Shown: positions 9,764 through 18,054, counted from the first letter of the stretch. The stretch: 64,000 nucleotides of DNA from Candidatus Margulisiibacteriota bacterium (GCA_018823125.1 JAHJIW010000007.1:1-64000), one strand, 5' to 3'. Numbers and translations are program-made. The notes: generated by a model from the sequence alone, not told the origin.

Positions 9764-9803
9764 GGCGGCTTGCTTTACACCGGGGGCAAGCTGCCTTTTT
9801 TTA
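9764..9803 (+). terminator. Rho-independent terminator of the giant gene
   Basis: GGCGGCTTGC and GCAAGCTGCC form a ten-base stem with one mismatch around a twelve-base loop, followed by a run of seven T. It sits 22 bases after the stop codon and ends the first cluster. The leftward gene at 9813 also ends here. Confidence 0.8.
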
Positions 9804-9812
9804 TATCACATT

Positions 9813-10154
9813 TCACACCGGAGGTAAACTTCTTTTTATTCTTTCGAGCGCTGCCTTGGCAAAATAACCCAAGTCGTTGCGTACTTTAAGTTTATTATAA
9901 ATCGTTTCTAAAACTTCAAACCTCATCGGATCTTTGCTTTTTAGCCAATGATCAACCTCGTCGGAGAACTTTCCTTCGGCGTCTTCGATCTGGTGGTCTA
10001 CCTTTCTGATCTTTTCTTCGATGACTTCGCGCTCTTGTGGTCTGTGAATTTCTCTAACGATGGTACGCTGCCACTCCTTGGCCCAACCCACCGCGCTTAA
10101 ATAAGCAGCTACAATACGATTGCCTTCTTTTTTGGCGTCAAAACTTTCCGCCAT
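9813..10154 (-). CDS. Small helical hypothetical protein
   Basis: A 113-residue soluble protein with no recognised family. It has charged amphipathic helices (EREVIEEKIRKVDHQIEDAEGKF) and no signal peptide or membrane segment. It starts two bases after the stop of the lipoprotein gene, so it is very likely the last gene of the rnc-pyrC-lipoprotein operon. Nothing in the sequence indicates function. Confidence 0.6.
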   Translation of the reverse strand: MAESFDAKKEGNRIVAAYLSAVGWAKEWQRTIVREIHRPQEREVIEEKIRKVDHQIEDAEGKFSDEVDHWLKSKDPMRFEVLETIYNKLKVRNDLGYFAKAALERIKRSLPPV

Positions 10155-10155
10155 A

Positions 10156-10995
10156 TTAGTATGCGGTCCCCGCCGCCGAAGAGGTATAGCGGCTGTAGCT
10201 CGATTCAGACAAGGTAAGTGAAATAATAAAGGCTTTGGTTTCGTTAGTGGTTAAATCCCCCGCCGAAACCGACCCGGTGCCAATCATGTTATTATCCACA
10301 TCATAAAAAATGTAACTAACCGTAACCGAAGTAACCGTAGAGTATCCGTTATTTCTCACCTGTCCGTTAATAGTAATTAAAGTTCCCGCCTGGGTAATCG
10401 TATCCGATAAAATTGAAACCCGCGGACCTAAAGTAAAATTAATCGTCTTGGTTTTTCCTTCTTCAATACTAACTTCCTGGGTTGAAGTTAAGTATAAAAT
10501 TGTCCCGTGTGCCTGAATATCCTGGGTTCCGGGAGTAATATCCGTAATTGAATACGTGCCGGTCGAAGAGGTAATTTCACTTTTTGAAGGATATGAAACC
10601 ATGGAAACGGTAATTCCGGATAAAGCAGTTCCATCCGAATTTTTAACCGTTCCCGATACCCCGCCCTGATCCGAAACGGTAACCGTGGCGGACCCGACTA
10701 CATTGCTGGCCGTCGCGTATACGTATCCTAAACCTATGCTCGAAGCGGTAAACAGTCCGGATGAAGAAACGCTGCCGATTCCGCCCGCCGTCGACCAGGT
10801 AGGCGTAATATCAATCAATTTACCGGTACTGGTGCGTCCCATCGCGATAAACTGCTGAGTTCCCCCCACCGCTAAAGTAGCCGTCCCCGGAGAAACATCA
10901 ACTACAGCAATTACATTTCCCGCATCACAACCAAGCAGAAAAAAAAGTGCGGGCAAAATCAAAATAATTAGAAAAAGTTTAGGCTTGAAAAACAA
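10156..10995 (-). CDS. Lipoprotein with bacterial Ig-like and carboxypeptidase-regulatory-like domains
   Basis: The 279-residue product begins with a basic-hydrophobic signal peptide ending in the lipobox LLGC (Cys23), so it is probably lipid-anchored in the cell envelope. Residues about 30-108 look like a Big_2 immunoglobulin-like fold (VSPGTATLAVGGTQQF...). Residues about 112-170 resemble a carboxypeptidase-regulatory-like beta sandwich (SGTVKNSDGTALSGITVSM). The C-terminal ~90 residues form another beta domain of the FxLYD type. There is no enzyme motif; a surface adhesion or scaffolding role is inferred. The start overlaps the end of pyrC by 17 bases, which implies translational coupling. 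Confidence 0.75.
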   Translation of the reverse strand: MFFKPKLFLIILILPALFFLLGCDAGNVIAVVDVSPGTATLAVGGTQQFIAMGRTSTGKLIDITPTWSTAGGIGSVSSSGLFTASSIGLGYVYATASNVVGSATVTVSDQGGVSGTVKNSDGTALSGITVSMVSYPSKSEITSSTGTYSITDITPGTQDIQAHGTILYLTSTQEVSIEEGKTKTINFTLGPRVSILSDTITQAGTLITINGQVRNNGYSTVTSVTVSYIFYDVDNNMIGTGSVSAGDLTTNETKAFIISLTLSESSYSRYTSSAAGTAY

Positions 10996-12256
10996 TTTTG
11001 CCCCCCACGACGGTGGTCAAAACCTTTCCGGTGAGTTTTTGTGAAATGAACGGGCTGTTTTTAGAGGCGGAGACAAAATCTTCTTTTTTTATCACTACTT
11101 TGGCTTCGGGATCAATGATCACCACATCCGCATCGGCCCCCGGAGCCAGCGTTCCTTTATTAAGCTTTAATATTTTAGCCGGATTAACGGTGAGCTTGGC
11201 AAAAACTTTAAGCGGATTCATTTTTCTTTCTTTAATCAGCTTGGTAATGCACAGCGGCACTGCGGTTTCTAAGCCGATCATTCCGTTGGCCGCTCTTTGA
11301 AACTCTACATTTTTTTCGTCAATGGTATGCGGAGCATGGTCGGTAGCAATGACATCGATGGTGTCGTCTTTTAATCCGGCAACAATTTCTTCTACGTCGG
11401 CTTGCGTTCTAAGCGGCGGATTTACTTTAGCATTGGTATCGTAGCCTTTCACTGCTTCTTCGGTTAAGGAAAAATAATGCGGGGCCGTTTCGCAGGTTAC
11501 TTTTACTTTTTGTTTTTTGGCGTCGCGAATGGTTTTAACTGATTGCGCGGTTGATACGTGCGCCACGTGGAGCGTCCCAAATTCTTTAGCCAGACCAACA
11601 TCCCGGGCAACCGCTTCTGACTCTGCCAGCGCGGGAATTCCGCGTAGTCCTAATTGAGTAGAAAGCGCTCCCTCGTTCATGTCTCCGCTCTCGGACAATC
11701 CTAACTCTTCACTGTGCGAAATAATGGGGACGTTAAACTGTCCGGCATATTCCAGTGCTTTTCTGAAAACTCCGGCACTGGCAATGGGATGCCCATCATC
11801 TGAAAAGGCCACTGCCCCTTCGTCTAACATACGGCCCATTTCGGCCAGTTCTTCACCCTTTAGTCCTTTGGTCACTGCGCCAATCGGAAAAACATTAACT
11901 ACCCCTTCGGCTTTAGCTTTTGAAACAATGTACTTAACCACCGAAGCAGTATCCGCAACCGGATCGGTATTGGCCATACAGCAAACTGAGGTAAATCCCC
12001 CTCTCGCGGCGGCTCTGGTTCCGGTAGCAATCGTTTCTTGTTCGGGCCAGCCCGGGTCACGCAGGTGAGTGTGCATATCAATTAATCCGGGAAGCACCCA
12101 GCAGGCTTTGGCGTCGATAACGGTGGTGTTTTGCGCTTTTATGTTTTTAGCAACTTTAGCGATTTTTCCGTCTTCGATTAAAACATCAGCAACTCCGTTT
12201 TTACCCGAAGCCGGATCGATTACTTGTCCATTTTTTATCAGAATGATTTCTACCAT
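10979..12256 (-). CDS. pyrC: Dihydroorotase
   Basis: This 425-residue amidohydrolase catalyses the cyclisation of carbamoyl aspartate to dihydroorotate in pyrimidine synthesis. The metal-binding HTHLRDPG motif is near residues 61-68, followed by GTRAAARGGFT and ANTDP. The conserved VIATDHAPHT, with the metal-ligand and catalytic Asp, is near residue 303. The length fits the class I (PyrC/AllB-like) family. Its ATG overlaps the stop of rnc (TAATG), so it is translationally coupled to it. pyrH lies elsewhere in the window, so the pyrimidine genes are scattered. Confidence 0.93.
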   Translation of the reverse strand: MVEIILIKNGQVIDPASGKNGVADVLIEDGKIAKVAKNIKAQNTTVIDAKACWVLPGLIDMHTHLRDPGWPEQETIATGTRAAARGGFTSVCCMANTDPVADTASVVKYIVSKAKAEGVVNVFPIGAVTKGLKGEELAEMGRMLDEGAVAFSDDGHPIASAGVFRKALEYAGQFNVPIISHSEELGLSESGDMNEGALSTQLGLRGIPALAESEAVARDVGLAKEFGTLHVAHVSTAQSVKTIRDAKKQKVKVTCETAPHYFSLTEEAVKGYDTNAKVNPPLRTQADVEEIVAGLKDDTIDVIATDHAPHTIDEKNVEFQRAANGMIGLETAVPLCITKLIKERKMNPLKVFAKLTVNPAKILKLNKGTLAPGADADVVIIDPEAKVVIKKEDFVSASKNSPFISQKLTGKVLTTVVGGKIVFQA

Positions 12257-13158
12257 TATCTTGAAAACCTCCTGCGCACTCTTCCTAATAAGCTCCCGAT
12301 CCCCTGCTCCTTGTTATTAAGCTCCGTAGAACCCGCTTCTTTGCGTCCTCCGCTCTGCGTGGCGGGCTTAGTCTGTCGCGGTTTTTCGTTGGGCTTGCGA
12401 AACTTTTCTCGGCGAGGAATCTGTTTAGGTTTCTCTTCTTTTTTGTCATGCACTTTCAAGCTTCTTAACGCCTCAAAAGCGGCTCGTTGTTCGGCTTCCT
12501 TTTTATTTAAGCCGCGGCCTTCGCCTTGTTTCTTGCCCTTAACTTTTACCTCGATCCAGAAAACTTTTTTGTGTTTGGGGCCGGTTTCCCTAAAAACGCG
12601 GTAAAGCGGCAGGCCCCATTTGTGCTGCTGCACAAATTCCTGCAGCGCCGACTTATAATCGCGGATGTAGCCTTCGCGGCTTACTTTGTCGATTTCAGAA
12701 GTAACATTTTCCAGCAGAAAATCCCGGGCTTTACCAATGCCCGCATCTAAATAGATGGCACCGATTAAAGCTTCAAGGGCGTTAGCTAAGTTTGACTTGC
12801 GGGACCGGCCGCCGGTTTTCTTTTCGTTCATCCCTAAGAGAAAATAGGTGCCTAATTTTAGCTTTCGGGAGATCGCCGCTAAGGTTCGGTCCGAAATTAC
12901 CGAGGCCCGGATCTTAGTTAAGTCGCCTTCGGCCTTTTCGGGGAATTTGTTGTACAGATATTCTGAGATAACCAGCTTGATAACCGCGTCTCCCAAAAAT
13001 TCGAGGCGCTCGTTATCCAGCACATCTTTGTGGCGCATCTCATAAGCATATGAACTGTGGGTTAGGGCCTGATTAAAAAGACTATGGTTGAGGAAGGAGA
13101 TTCCTAAACTTTTTTCTAACTCTTTTAGCTTCTCATCGCGGTCGGCAGTGGTTGTCAT
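12256..13158 (-). CDS. rnc: Ribonuclease III with long basic C-terminal tail
   Basis: This enzyme cleaves double-stranded RNA in rRNA and mRNA processing. The catalytic signature NERLEFLGDAV lies near residues 48-58, and the second acidic cluster NALEALIGAIYLDAG near 124-138. The dsRNA-binding domain covers about 165-235 (DYKSALQEFVQ...KKEAEQRAAFEAL). At 300 residues it is longer than the usual 220-250; the extra ~65 residues are Lys/Arg/Pro/Gln-rich and likely disordered, possibly RNA-binding. The promoter TTGATA-17-TAAAAT ends nine bases before the ATG, so the mRNA is probably leaderless. It is the first gene of the rnc-pyrC-lipoprotein operon. Confidence 0.93.
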   Translation of the reverse strand: MTTTADRDEKLKELEKSLGISFLNHSLFNQALTHSSYAYEMRHKDVLDNERLEFLGDAVIKLVISEYLYNKFPEKAEGDLTKIRASVISDRTLAAISRKLKLGTYFLLGMNEKKTGGRSRKSNLANALEALIGAIYLDAGIGKARDFLLENVTSEIDKVSREGYIRDYKSALQEFVQQHKWGLPLYRVFRETGPKHKKVFWIEVKVKGKKQGEGRGLNKKEAEQRAAFEALRSLKVHDKKEEKPKQIPRREKFRKPNEKPRQTKPATQSGGRKEAGSTELNNKEQGIGSLLGRVRRRFSR

Positions 13159-13186
13159 TGACTTTATATTTTACATTATATAGAAT
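13158..13186 (+). promoter_or_regulatory. Promoter of the TPR gene, interlocked with the rnc promoter
   Basis: TTGACT (13158-13163), 17 bases, then TAGAAT (13181-13186). The predicted start near 13193 leaves a ~53-nt leader containing an inverted repeat. The site overlaps the rnc promoter on the opposite strand, so both cannot be occupied at once. Confidence 0.6.
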
Positions 13187-13196
13187 ATCTTATCAA
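13168..13196 (-). promoter_or_regulatory. Promoter of rnc, giving a leaderless or near-leaderless mRNA
   Basis: On the minus strand TTGATA (13196-13191), 17 bases, then TAAAAT (13173-13168). The rnc ATG is at 13158, only nine bases past the -10 box, so the transcript would have zero to three leader bases. Confidence 0.6.
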
Positions 13197-13214
13197 CCTA
13201 AGAAACTTGAAAAA

Positions 13215-13231
13215 CGCCAAAAACTTTGGCG
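13215..13231 (+). promoter_or_regulatory. Inverted repeat in the leader of the TPR gene
   Basis: CGCCAAA-AAC-TTTGGCG is a perfect 7+3+7 repeat. It ends two bases before AAGGAG, the ribosome binding site of the gene at 13246. It could be an RNA hairpin beside the Shine-Dalgarno or a DNA operator. Confidence 0.5.
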
Positions 13232-13245
13232 TAAGGAGACCAAAA

Positions 13246-14157
13246 ATGGGTATTTTGTCGCCAATCATGGAATACGTTGCTGGAAAACAGGATACTTACC
13301 CAGCTCCCGCCGCAAAAGAAAAATTAACCAAAGCCATTGAACGTTACCGCAAAGTTTTGCGTGATCACCCTAATCGAACTGATATTGGTGAGATAAAGTT
13401 TGGTTTAGCTGATCTATTAGTAGGACGCAACGCTCCCGGCGACTACAAAAAAGCCATGGAATTTTACAATGCCATCCTTTTAACCTCCGGTTCTTTGTAT
13501 CTGCGGGCCCGCGTTTTGATCGGAAAAGCCGAGTTAATGGTATCTTCCGGCAACAAAGAGGAGCAAACCGACGCTTTAAGCCTTTGCGAAACCGCCAAAA
13601 AAACCTTAAAAAGCGATTTAACTGATTTTTTTGCCGCCAAAGCCTTTATTATCGAAGCCGACCTCCGGATGTCCCGCGACGAAAAGGGGGATCACGCCCA
13701 GGCCTCCAAATTTTTTGAAAAAGTGTCTAACAATAAAAAAGCACACTGGTACTTCCGGGCCCGCGGATTTTTAGGCCGCGCCGAATTAATTCTTTATCAC
13801 TTCCCGAACAAAGTTAACGACGGCATTAAGTTTTGCGGACAAGCCGCTCAGCTTTTAGAGGAACGCCCCAGCGACTATTTTTCCCTAAAAACCAAAGTTA
13901 TCGAGGCCGAACTGCGCATCCGACGGGCAAAAAAAGATGATTTTAAAAAAGCCGAAAGATTTTGTATTGCGGTCGCCCGCTCAAAAACCGAATATTCAGA
14001 CCTGGTAGCCCGGGCTAAGCTAACTTTAGCTGAAATTTCAAAACATCCCAAAGCAGAAAAACTTTACAAAGAAGTATTAGAAATGGAAGGCCTCGATCCT
14101 TATATCATTAACAAAGTAAAAGAAGCGGAAAAAAACTTACAGAAGAAAAAGAAATAA
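13246..14157 (+). CDS. TPR-like helical repeat protein
   Basis: The start at 13246 (MGILSPIMEY) is chosen because AAGGAG lies seven bases upstream; an in-frame ATG at 13207 has no such site and would read through the leader hairpin. The 303-residue product is built of helical repeats of about 35-45 residues, such as KAIERYRKVLRDHP, KAMEFYNAIL and KAEKLYKEVLEME. These have the alternating small and aromatic residues of tetratricopeptide repeats. There is no signal peptide or catalytic motif. The role is inferred to be protein-protein interaction; partners are unknown. Confidence 0.8.
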   Translation: MGILSPIMEYVAGKQDTYPAPAAKEKLTKAIERYRKVLRDHPNRTDIGEIKFGLADLLVGRNAPGDYKKAMEFYNAILLTSGSLYLRARVLIGKAELMVSSGNKEEQTDALSLCETAKKTLKSDLTDFFAAKAFIIEADLRMSRDEKGDHAQASKFFEKVSNNKKAHWYFRARGFLGRAELILYHFPNKVNDGIKFCGQAAQLLEERPSDYFSLKTKVIEAELRIRRAKKDDFKKAERFCIAVARSKTEYSDLVARAKLTLAEISKHPKAEKLYKEVLEMEGLDPYIINKVKEAEKNLQKKKK

Positions 14158-14457
14158 TTAACCCCAGGCTCTCGCTTTTCTAGGATTAAGCATCTTCATT
14201 GCTTGCGCAGCACGATCAAACGAAGCATAAGGGTTTTGGTTTTCAAACAATTGATCAAATTTTTTGCCGTGTAAAATAAATTCCATCGGTCCGGAGTGTA
14301 CGAGCAGGACATCCTCTTCTCCCATCCCTTTCCGGAGGCCTTCGGCTTGCGTGCGCAGCTCTGCGTGGCTGGTTTCCGGAAGAACGGTAGGCTGATTGTC
14401 CAATCTAACTTTGGCCAGGATTTTGTGGAATTGATGATAAAGGTTTACGGCATTCAA
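14158..14457 (-). CDS. Small hypothetical protein with TTG start
   Basis: The frame is open further upstream (to an ATG at 14580), but that would cross the icd promoter and start codon. A TTG at 14457 has a perfect AAGGAG seven bases before it, so I place the start there. The 99-residue product reads LNAVNLYHQFHKILAKV at the start and contains HSGPMEFILHGKKFDQLF. It has no signal peptide, membrane segment or recognised family. It stops next to the convergent TPR gene and is divergent from icd, with the promoter region shared. Confidence 0.55.
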   Translation of the reverse strand: MNAVNLYHQFHKILAKVRLDNQPTVLPETSHAELRTQAEGLRKGMGEEDVLLVHSGPMEFILHGKKFDQLFENQNPYASFDRAAQAMKMLNPRKARAWG

Positions 14458-14516
14458 TAGTGCTCTCCTTCGTACATATATACTATCGGTACAACCAGGG
14501 TAAAACTTGCGCGGCA

Positions 14517-14525
14517 TGGTATAAT
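14517..14525 (+). promoter_or_regulatory. Extended -10 promoter of icd
   Basis: TGG-TATAAT is an extended -10 box (TG at 14517, TATAAT at 14520-14525) with no good -35 box. The icd ATG is at 14562, and AGAAGGAG lies in between. Confidence 0.55.
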
Positions 14526-14561
14526 TTAGAGTCATAAATTTAGAGAAGGAGCTGATTAGAA

Positions 14562-15644
14562 ATGGTCCATAATGTAACATTAATCAGAGGTGACGGCGTC
14601 GGTCCTGAGTTAGCCGCAGTCACTAAAGACGTATTAGATGCGACCGGAGTAAAATTTAACTGGGATATTGTAGACGCCGGTGTGGATATCGTGGAAAAAG
14701 AGGGAACACCCCTCCCCCAAAAAGTACTGGATTCGATCAAAAAGAACAAAGTCGCCATCAAAGCCCCCATCACCACCCCGATCGGCACCGGATTCAGGTC
14801 GGTAAACGTAGCTTTAAGAAAAAAACTGGATCTTTTTGCCTGTTTGCGCCCTGCCAAAACCTATCCGGGCGTGCGCACTAAATATCAAAACATCGATTTA
14901 GTGGTCGTGCGTGAAAACACCGAGGATTTATACGCCGGAATCGAATTTGAAGTCGGCAAACCCGAAACCAAAAATATTATCAGCGCCATCGAAAAAGAAT
15001 CCAAAAAAACCATCCTTAAAGATTCGGCGATCAGCATTAAACCGATCTCGCGCACCAACTCCGAAAGGATTATTCGCTTTGCTTTTGACTACGCAGTTAA
15101 AGAAGGCCGCAAAAAAGTAACCTCAGTAACCAAAGCTAACATCATGAAGTTTACCGACGGACTGTTTTACGAAGTAGGCCGCGAAGTAGCTAAAGATTAC
15201 AAAGGCAAAGTCGAATACGAAGAACGCTTAATCGATAACATGTGTATGCAATTAGTACAAAAACCTGAAATTTATGACGTGATGGTCCTGCCTAACTTAT
15301 ACGGCGATATTCTTTCTGATCTTTGTGCCGGTTTAGCCGGAGGATTAGGGGTGGCGCCGGGTGGTAATTTTGGAAAAGACATCGCCGTTTTTGAAGCCGT
15401 ACACGGTAGTGCGCCAAAATATAAAGGGATGAACAAAGTTAATCCTACCGCATTAATTTTATCAGGAGTAATGATGCTCCATTATCTAGGTGAAATCGAA
15501 GCCGCCAAAAAGCTGGAAGCCGCGGTGACTAAGGTCATCAAAGAAGGAAAATCCGTAACCTACGACATGAAACCACAGCGTGATGACCCGACGGCCGTAG
15601 GCACCAAAGAAATGGGACAAGCTATCATCAAAGCGATGGGCTAG
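14562..15644 (+). CDS. icd: Isocitrate dehydrogenase (NAD type), beta-decarboxylating
   Basis: This 360-residue protein of the isocitrate/isopropylmalate dehydrogenase family oxidises and decarboxylates isocitrate to 2-oxoglutarate. Conserved features are GDGVGPEL at the N-terminus, [10 protein letters not shown] (near 120) with substrate-binding residues, the TKANIMK segment and the [10 protein letters not shown] metal-binding motif. [12 protein letters not shown] near 285 is the nucleotide site. [18 protein letters not shown] favours isocitrate over isopropylmalate as substrate. The short form without the large insert fits the NAD-dependent type. It may supply 2-oxoglutarate in an incomplete, anaerobic TCA pathway (inference). 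Archease follows. Confidence 0.88.
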   Translation: MVHNVTLIRGDGVGPELAAVTKDVLDATGVKFNWDIVDAGVDIVEKEGTPLPQKVLDSIKKNKVAIKAPITTPIGTGFRSVNVALRKKLDLFACLRPAKTYPGVRTKYQNIDLVVVRENTEDLYAGIEFEVGKPETKNIISAIEKESKKTILKDSAISIKPISRTNSERIIRFAFDYAVKEGRKKVTSVTKANIMKFTDGLFYEVGREVAKDYKGKVEYEERLIDNMCMQLVQKPEIYDVMVLPNLYGDILSDLCAGLAGGLGVAPGGNFGKDIAVFEAVHGSAPKYKGMNKVNPTALILSGVMMLHYLGEIEAAKKLEAAVTKVIKEGKSVTYDMKPQRDDPTAVGTKEMGQAIIKAMG

Positions 15645-15646
15645 TT

Positions 15647-15715
15647 ATGCTTACCGTAATTCAACGCTCCGCGGCCGCCGCCAAACCTGAGATAGCCAAA
15701 CCTTGGAGAGGATAA
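15647..15715 (+). CDS. Possible 22-residue leader peptide before archease
   Basis: A short ATG frame starts two bases after the icd stop and ends one base before the archease ATG. It reads MLTVIQRSAAAAKPEIAKP and three more residues. The archease ribosome binding site (GGAGAGG) is inside it, so translation could be coupled. There is no clear ribosome binding site of its own, so this may be chance. Confidence 0.2.
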   Translation: MLTVIQRSAAAAKPEIAKPWRG

Positions 15716-15716
15716 A

Positions 15717-16133
15717 ATGGGCACCTATAAACCAATCCCCCACCCCTCCGACCTCGCCCTGATTGCCGAGGGGGCCGATTTAAAAGAAGCCTTTGAGGCC
15801 GCCGCACTGGGAATGTTTGCTTTTATCACCAACCTGGATAAGGTTGCCGAAAAAAAATTCATCAAAGTATCGGCGGGCGGTGAGGATAAAGAAGCTTTAC
15901 TGGTTAATTTTTTAAACGAATTAATCTTTTTAGAAGACGCTAAAGGAATTTTAGTTAAAGCTATCAGCATCCTTGATTTGACCGAAACTTCAATTGAAGC
16001 CGAAGTCGTAGGAGAAAACTATAATCCCAAAAAGCACCAACTCACCCATTCAATTAAAGCCGCCACTTATAACCAGCTAAAAGTAGATCAACAAAAAGAT
16101 AGAGTCGAAATTACGGTGGTGTTTGACGTGTAG
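15717..16133 (+). CDS. Archease family protein (RtcB cofactor)
   Basis: Archease stimulates the RNA ligase RtcB in RNA repair or tRNA processing. The 138-residue length is typical. The N-terminal IPHPSDLALIAEGADLKEAFEAAALGMF matches the family HxxDxxxxxxGxxLxEAFExAAxxMF pattern, with the conserved Asp. LLVNFLNELIFLEDAKG and the C-terminal KAATYNQLKV...VTVVFDV correspond to the other conserved blocks. RtcB itself is not in the window. It follows icd, probably in the same transcript. Confidence 0.85.
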   Translation: MGTYKPIPHPSDLALIAEGADLKEAFEAAALGMFAFITNLDKVAEKKFIKVSAGGEDKEALLVNFLNELIFLEDAKGILVKAISILDLTETSIEAEVVGENYNPKKHQLTHSIKAATYNQLKVDQQKDRVEITVVFDV

Positions 16134-16159
16134 CTTGCTTGTTTCACCTCTCTGCCCCA

Positions 16160-16168
16160 TGCTATAAT
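16160..16168 (+). promoter_or_regulatory. Extended -10 promoter before mgtC
   Basis: TGC-TATAAT (16160-16168) is an extended -10 box. The predicted start near 16175 leaves a leader of about 30 nt with AAGGAGAG before the ATG at 16206. It starts the mgtC-rnfA-rnfB transcript. Confidence 0.6.
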
Positions 16169-16205
16169 TTCCCGTCACTTTCAAAACAAAAAAGGAGAGA
16201 AAATC

Positions 16206-16649
16206 ATGCCGGAACCACTTATTGTTCTTGATTATTCAATTTTAATTAACTTGCTTTTAGCTTTTGTTTTTGGCGGCATCATCGGCTATTTAAGAGAGGT
16301 GGAAGGAAAAACCGCGGGGCTGAGGACCCACATTTTAGTATGTATGGGTTCTACTCTTTTTATGCAGGTTTCCGCAAATATGTTAACTTTATCATCCATT
16401 GCCGATCCCGGACGGATCGCCGCCGGAGTAGTTACCGGTATCGGTTTTTTAGGCGCCGGCACCATTCTACGCGGCGGGCAGGGAGTAAAGGGGTTAACCA
16501 CCGCGGCTTCGATTTGGATTACCGCCGCCATTGGCTTAGCGCTGGGAGTAAATTTATATTTCGGAGCTTTTATGACCACCATCATTACCGCCTTTACCCT
16601 TCAGGTGCTCGGCTACATGGAAAAAAGCTTCATCAAAGGTAATAAGTAA
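16206..16649 (+). CDS. MgtC/SapB family membrane protein
   Basis: The 147-residue protein has four hydrophobic segments and the signature GIGFLGAGTILRGG (about 79-92), followed by GLTTAASIWITAAIG, both diagnostic of MgtC/SapB. An early GGIIGYLREVEGKTAGLRTH matches the family's conserved Arg/Glu stretch. It lacks the C-terminal cytoplasmic domain of classical MgtC. Members are linked to magnesium stress or to regulation of ATP synthase or transporters. Its stop overlaps the rnfA ATG, so it is translationally coupled to an electron-transport complex, an unusual partner. Confidence 0.9.
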   Translation: MPEPLIVLDYSILINLLLAFVFGGIIGYLREVEGKTAGLRTHILVCMGSTLFMQVSANMLTLSSIADPGRIAAGVVTGIGFLGAGTILRGGQGVKGLTTAASIWITAAIGLALGVNLYFGAFMTTIITAFTLQVLGYMEKSFIKGNK

Positions 16650-17242
16650 TGGCCGGAGAAATTCAAACATTAGGCCTCATTATTATCAGCTCGGTTTTAG
16701 TAAATAACTTTATCCTGATCCGTTTCTTAGGCATTTGTCCGTTTATCGGGGTTTCCTCGCAGGTGGACGCGTCGCTGGGGATGGGACTGGCAGTGGTATT
16801 TGTAATGACCATGGCTTCTTTGGTTACCTGGATCATTCAAACTTTTATCCTAACTCCGTTTGGATTAGGTTTTTTGCAAACTATCGCTTTTATATTAATC
16901 GTAGCTTCCCTGGTTCAGCTCACCGAAATCGTCATCAACAAAGTCAGCCCTACCCTAAAACAGTCGCTGGGAATTTATCTTCCATTAATTACTACCAACT
17001 GCGCAATTTTAGGTGTGGCCATTTTAAATATTCGTGCAAATTACACTTTTATCCAGGCCGTGGTCAACGGTTTTGGTTCGGGAATTGGTTTTACGCTGGC
17101 ACTGCTGCTCATGGCGGGCATCCGGGAACGGCTGGATTTATCTCCGGTTCCTAAAGCCTTAAAGGGAGCCCCGATAACTTTTATTACCGCAGCTTTAATG
17201 TCGATTGCCTTTTTAGGATTTATCGGACTAATTAAGATATAA
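16649..17242 (+). CDS. rnfA: Rnf complex membrane subunit A
   Basis: RnfA is an integral membrane subunit of the Rnf complex, which couples ferredoxin:NAD oxidoreduction to Na+ or H+ transport. The 197-residue protein has six hydrophobic segments and conserved NNFILIRFLGICPFIGVS, LPLITTNCAILG (near 110-121) with the iron-site cysteine, and GSGIGFTLALLLMAGIRERL. These distinguish it from the related RnfE. Its start overlaps mgtC and its stop is two bases before rnfB. The other Rnf genes are absent from the flanks. Confidence 0.93.
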   Translation: MAGEIQTLGLIIISSVLVNNFILIRFLGICPFIGVSSQVDASLGMGLAVVFVMTMASLVTWIIQTFILTPFGLGFLQTIAFILIVASLVQLTEIVINKVSPTLKQSLGIYLPLITTNCAILGVAILNIRANYTFIQAVVNGFGSGIGFTLALLLMAGIRERLDLSPVPKALKGAPITFITAALMSIAFLGFIGLIKI

Positions 17243-17244
17243 AA

Positions 17245-18054
17245 ATGAACGCAGCCCAAATAACAATAGTAGTAACCTCAGTTTTAGCCCTGGCCGGCAT
17301 CGGGTTTTTAGCCGGCTTCGGGTTAGCGCTGGCCTCACATATATTTAGCGTCAAAGTTGATCCCCGCATTGAGCAAATCGCCGAGTCGCTCCCAGGATCA
17401 AATTGCGGAGCCTGCGGTTATCCATCCTGCTTTGCCGCAGCCGAAGCTATTGTCGCCGGGAAGGCCGAACCTAACGTATGTAAACTAGGGGGAGAACAAA
17501 CCACCAAATTAGTTTGTAATGCAATGGGGGTAAAAGAAATCGCGGCGCAAGAGAAAGACCTGGCCGTTATTGCTTGCGGAGCGGGACCTGAAATCTGCAA
17601 TAAAAGATTTGAATACCAGGGAGAAAAAACCTGTGCGGCGGCGGAACTGTCGGGCGGCGGATTTTTAGAATGTTCGGCCGGATGCCTGGGTTATGGAGAT
17701 TGCGCCGCAGTCTGTCCCTTTGACGCTATCGTCTATGAAGAAGGAAAGCTTCCTAAAATCATTCGCGAAAAATGTACCGCTTGTGGAAAATGTATTGATG
17801 CTTGCCCTAGAAAGATAATTTCACTTAAACCGGCAAAACAAAAAGTATTTGTACTCTGCAGCACCACGGATAAAGGAGCTCAGGTTCGAAAATATTGTAA
17901 AGTCGGCTGTATCGGGTGCCGCATTTGCGTTAAAAAATGTCCCGAGGCGGCCATTACCATGGAAGGCCGCATTCCTCAAATCAATCCGGATAAATGCAAG
18001 GTTACAGAAGTTTGTATTCAAGTATGTCCAACCAAAACGATCAAAAAACTCTAA
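17245..18054 (+). CDS. rnfB: Rnf complex ferredoxin-like subunit B
   Basis: RnfB accepts electrons from ferredoxin into the Rnf complex. The 269-residue protein has an N-terminal membrane helix (about 5-35), then the 4Fe-4S domain SNCGACGYPSCFAAAEAI (about 52-70) with an additional downstream Cys. Pairs of ferredoxin motifs follow: CLGYGDCAAVCPFDAI, CTACGKCIDACP, GCRICVKKCPEAAI and CKVTEVCIQVCP. The layout is standard for RnfB. The end overlaps the start of the radical SAM gene by 31 bases. Confidence 0.93.
   Translation: MNAAQITIVVTSVLALAGIGFLAGFGLALASHIFSVKVDPRIEQIAESLPGSNCGACGYPSCFAAAEAIVAGKAEPNVCKLGGEQTTKLVCNAMGVKEIAAQEKDLAVIACGAGPEICNKRFEYQGEKTCAAAELSGGGFLECSAGCLGYGDCAAVCPFDAIVYEEGKLPKIIREKCTACGKCIDACPRKIISLKPAKQKVFVLCSTTDKGAQVRKYCKVGCIGCRICVKKCPEAAITMEGRIPQINPDKCKVTEVCIQVCPTKTIKKL

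Noticed and set aside
16206..16649. Could this be rnfE, completing an Rnf operon?
   Set aside because: The GIGFLGAGTILRGG motif and four-helix length are those of MgtC/SapB, and RnfE-type motifs are absent.
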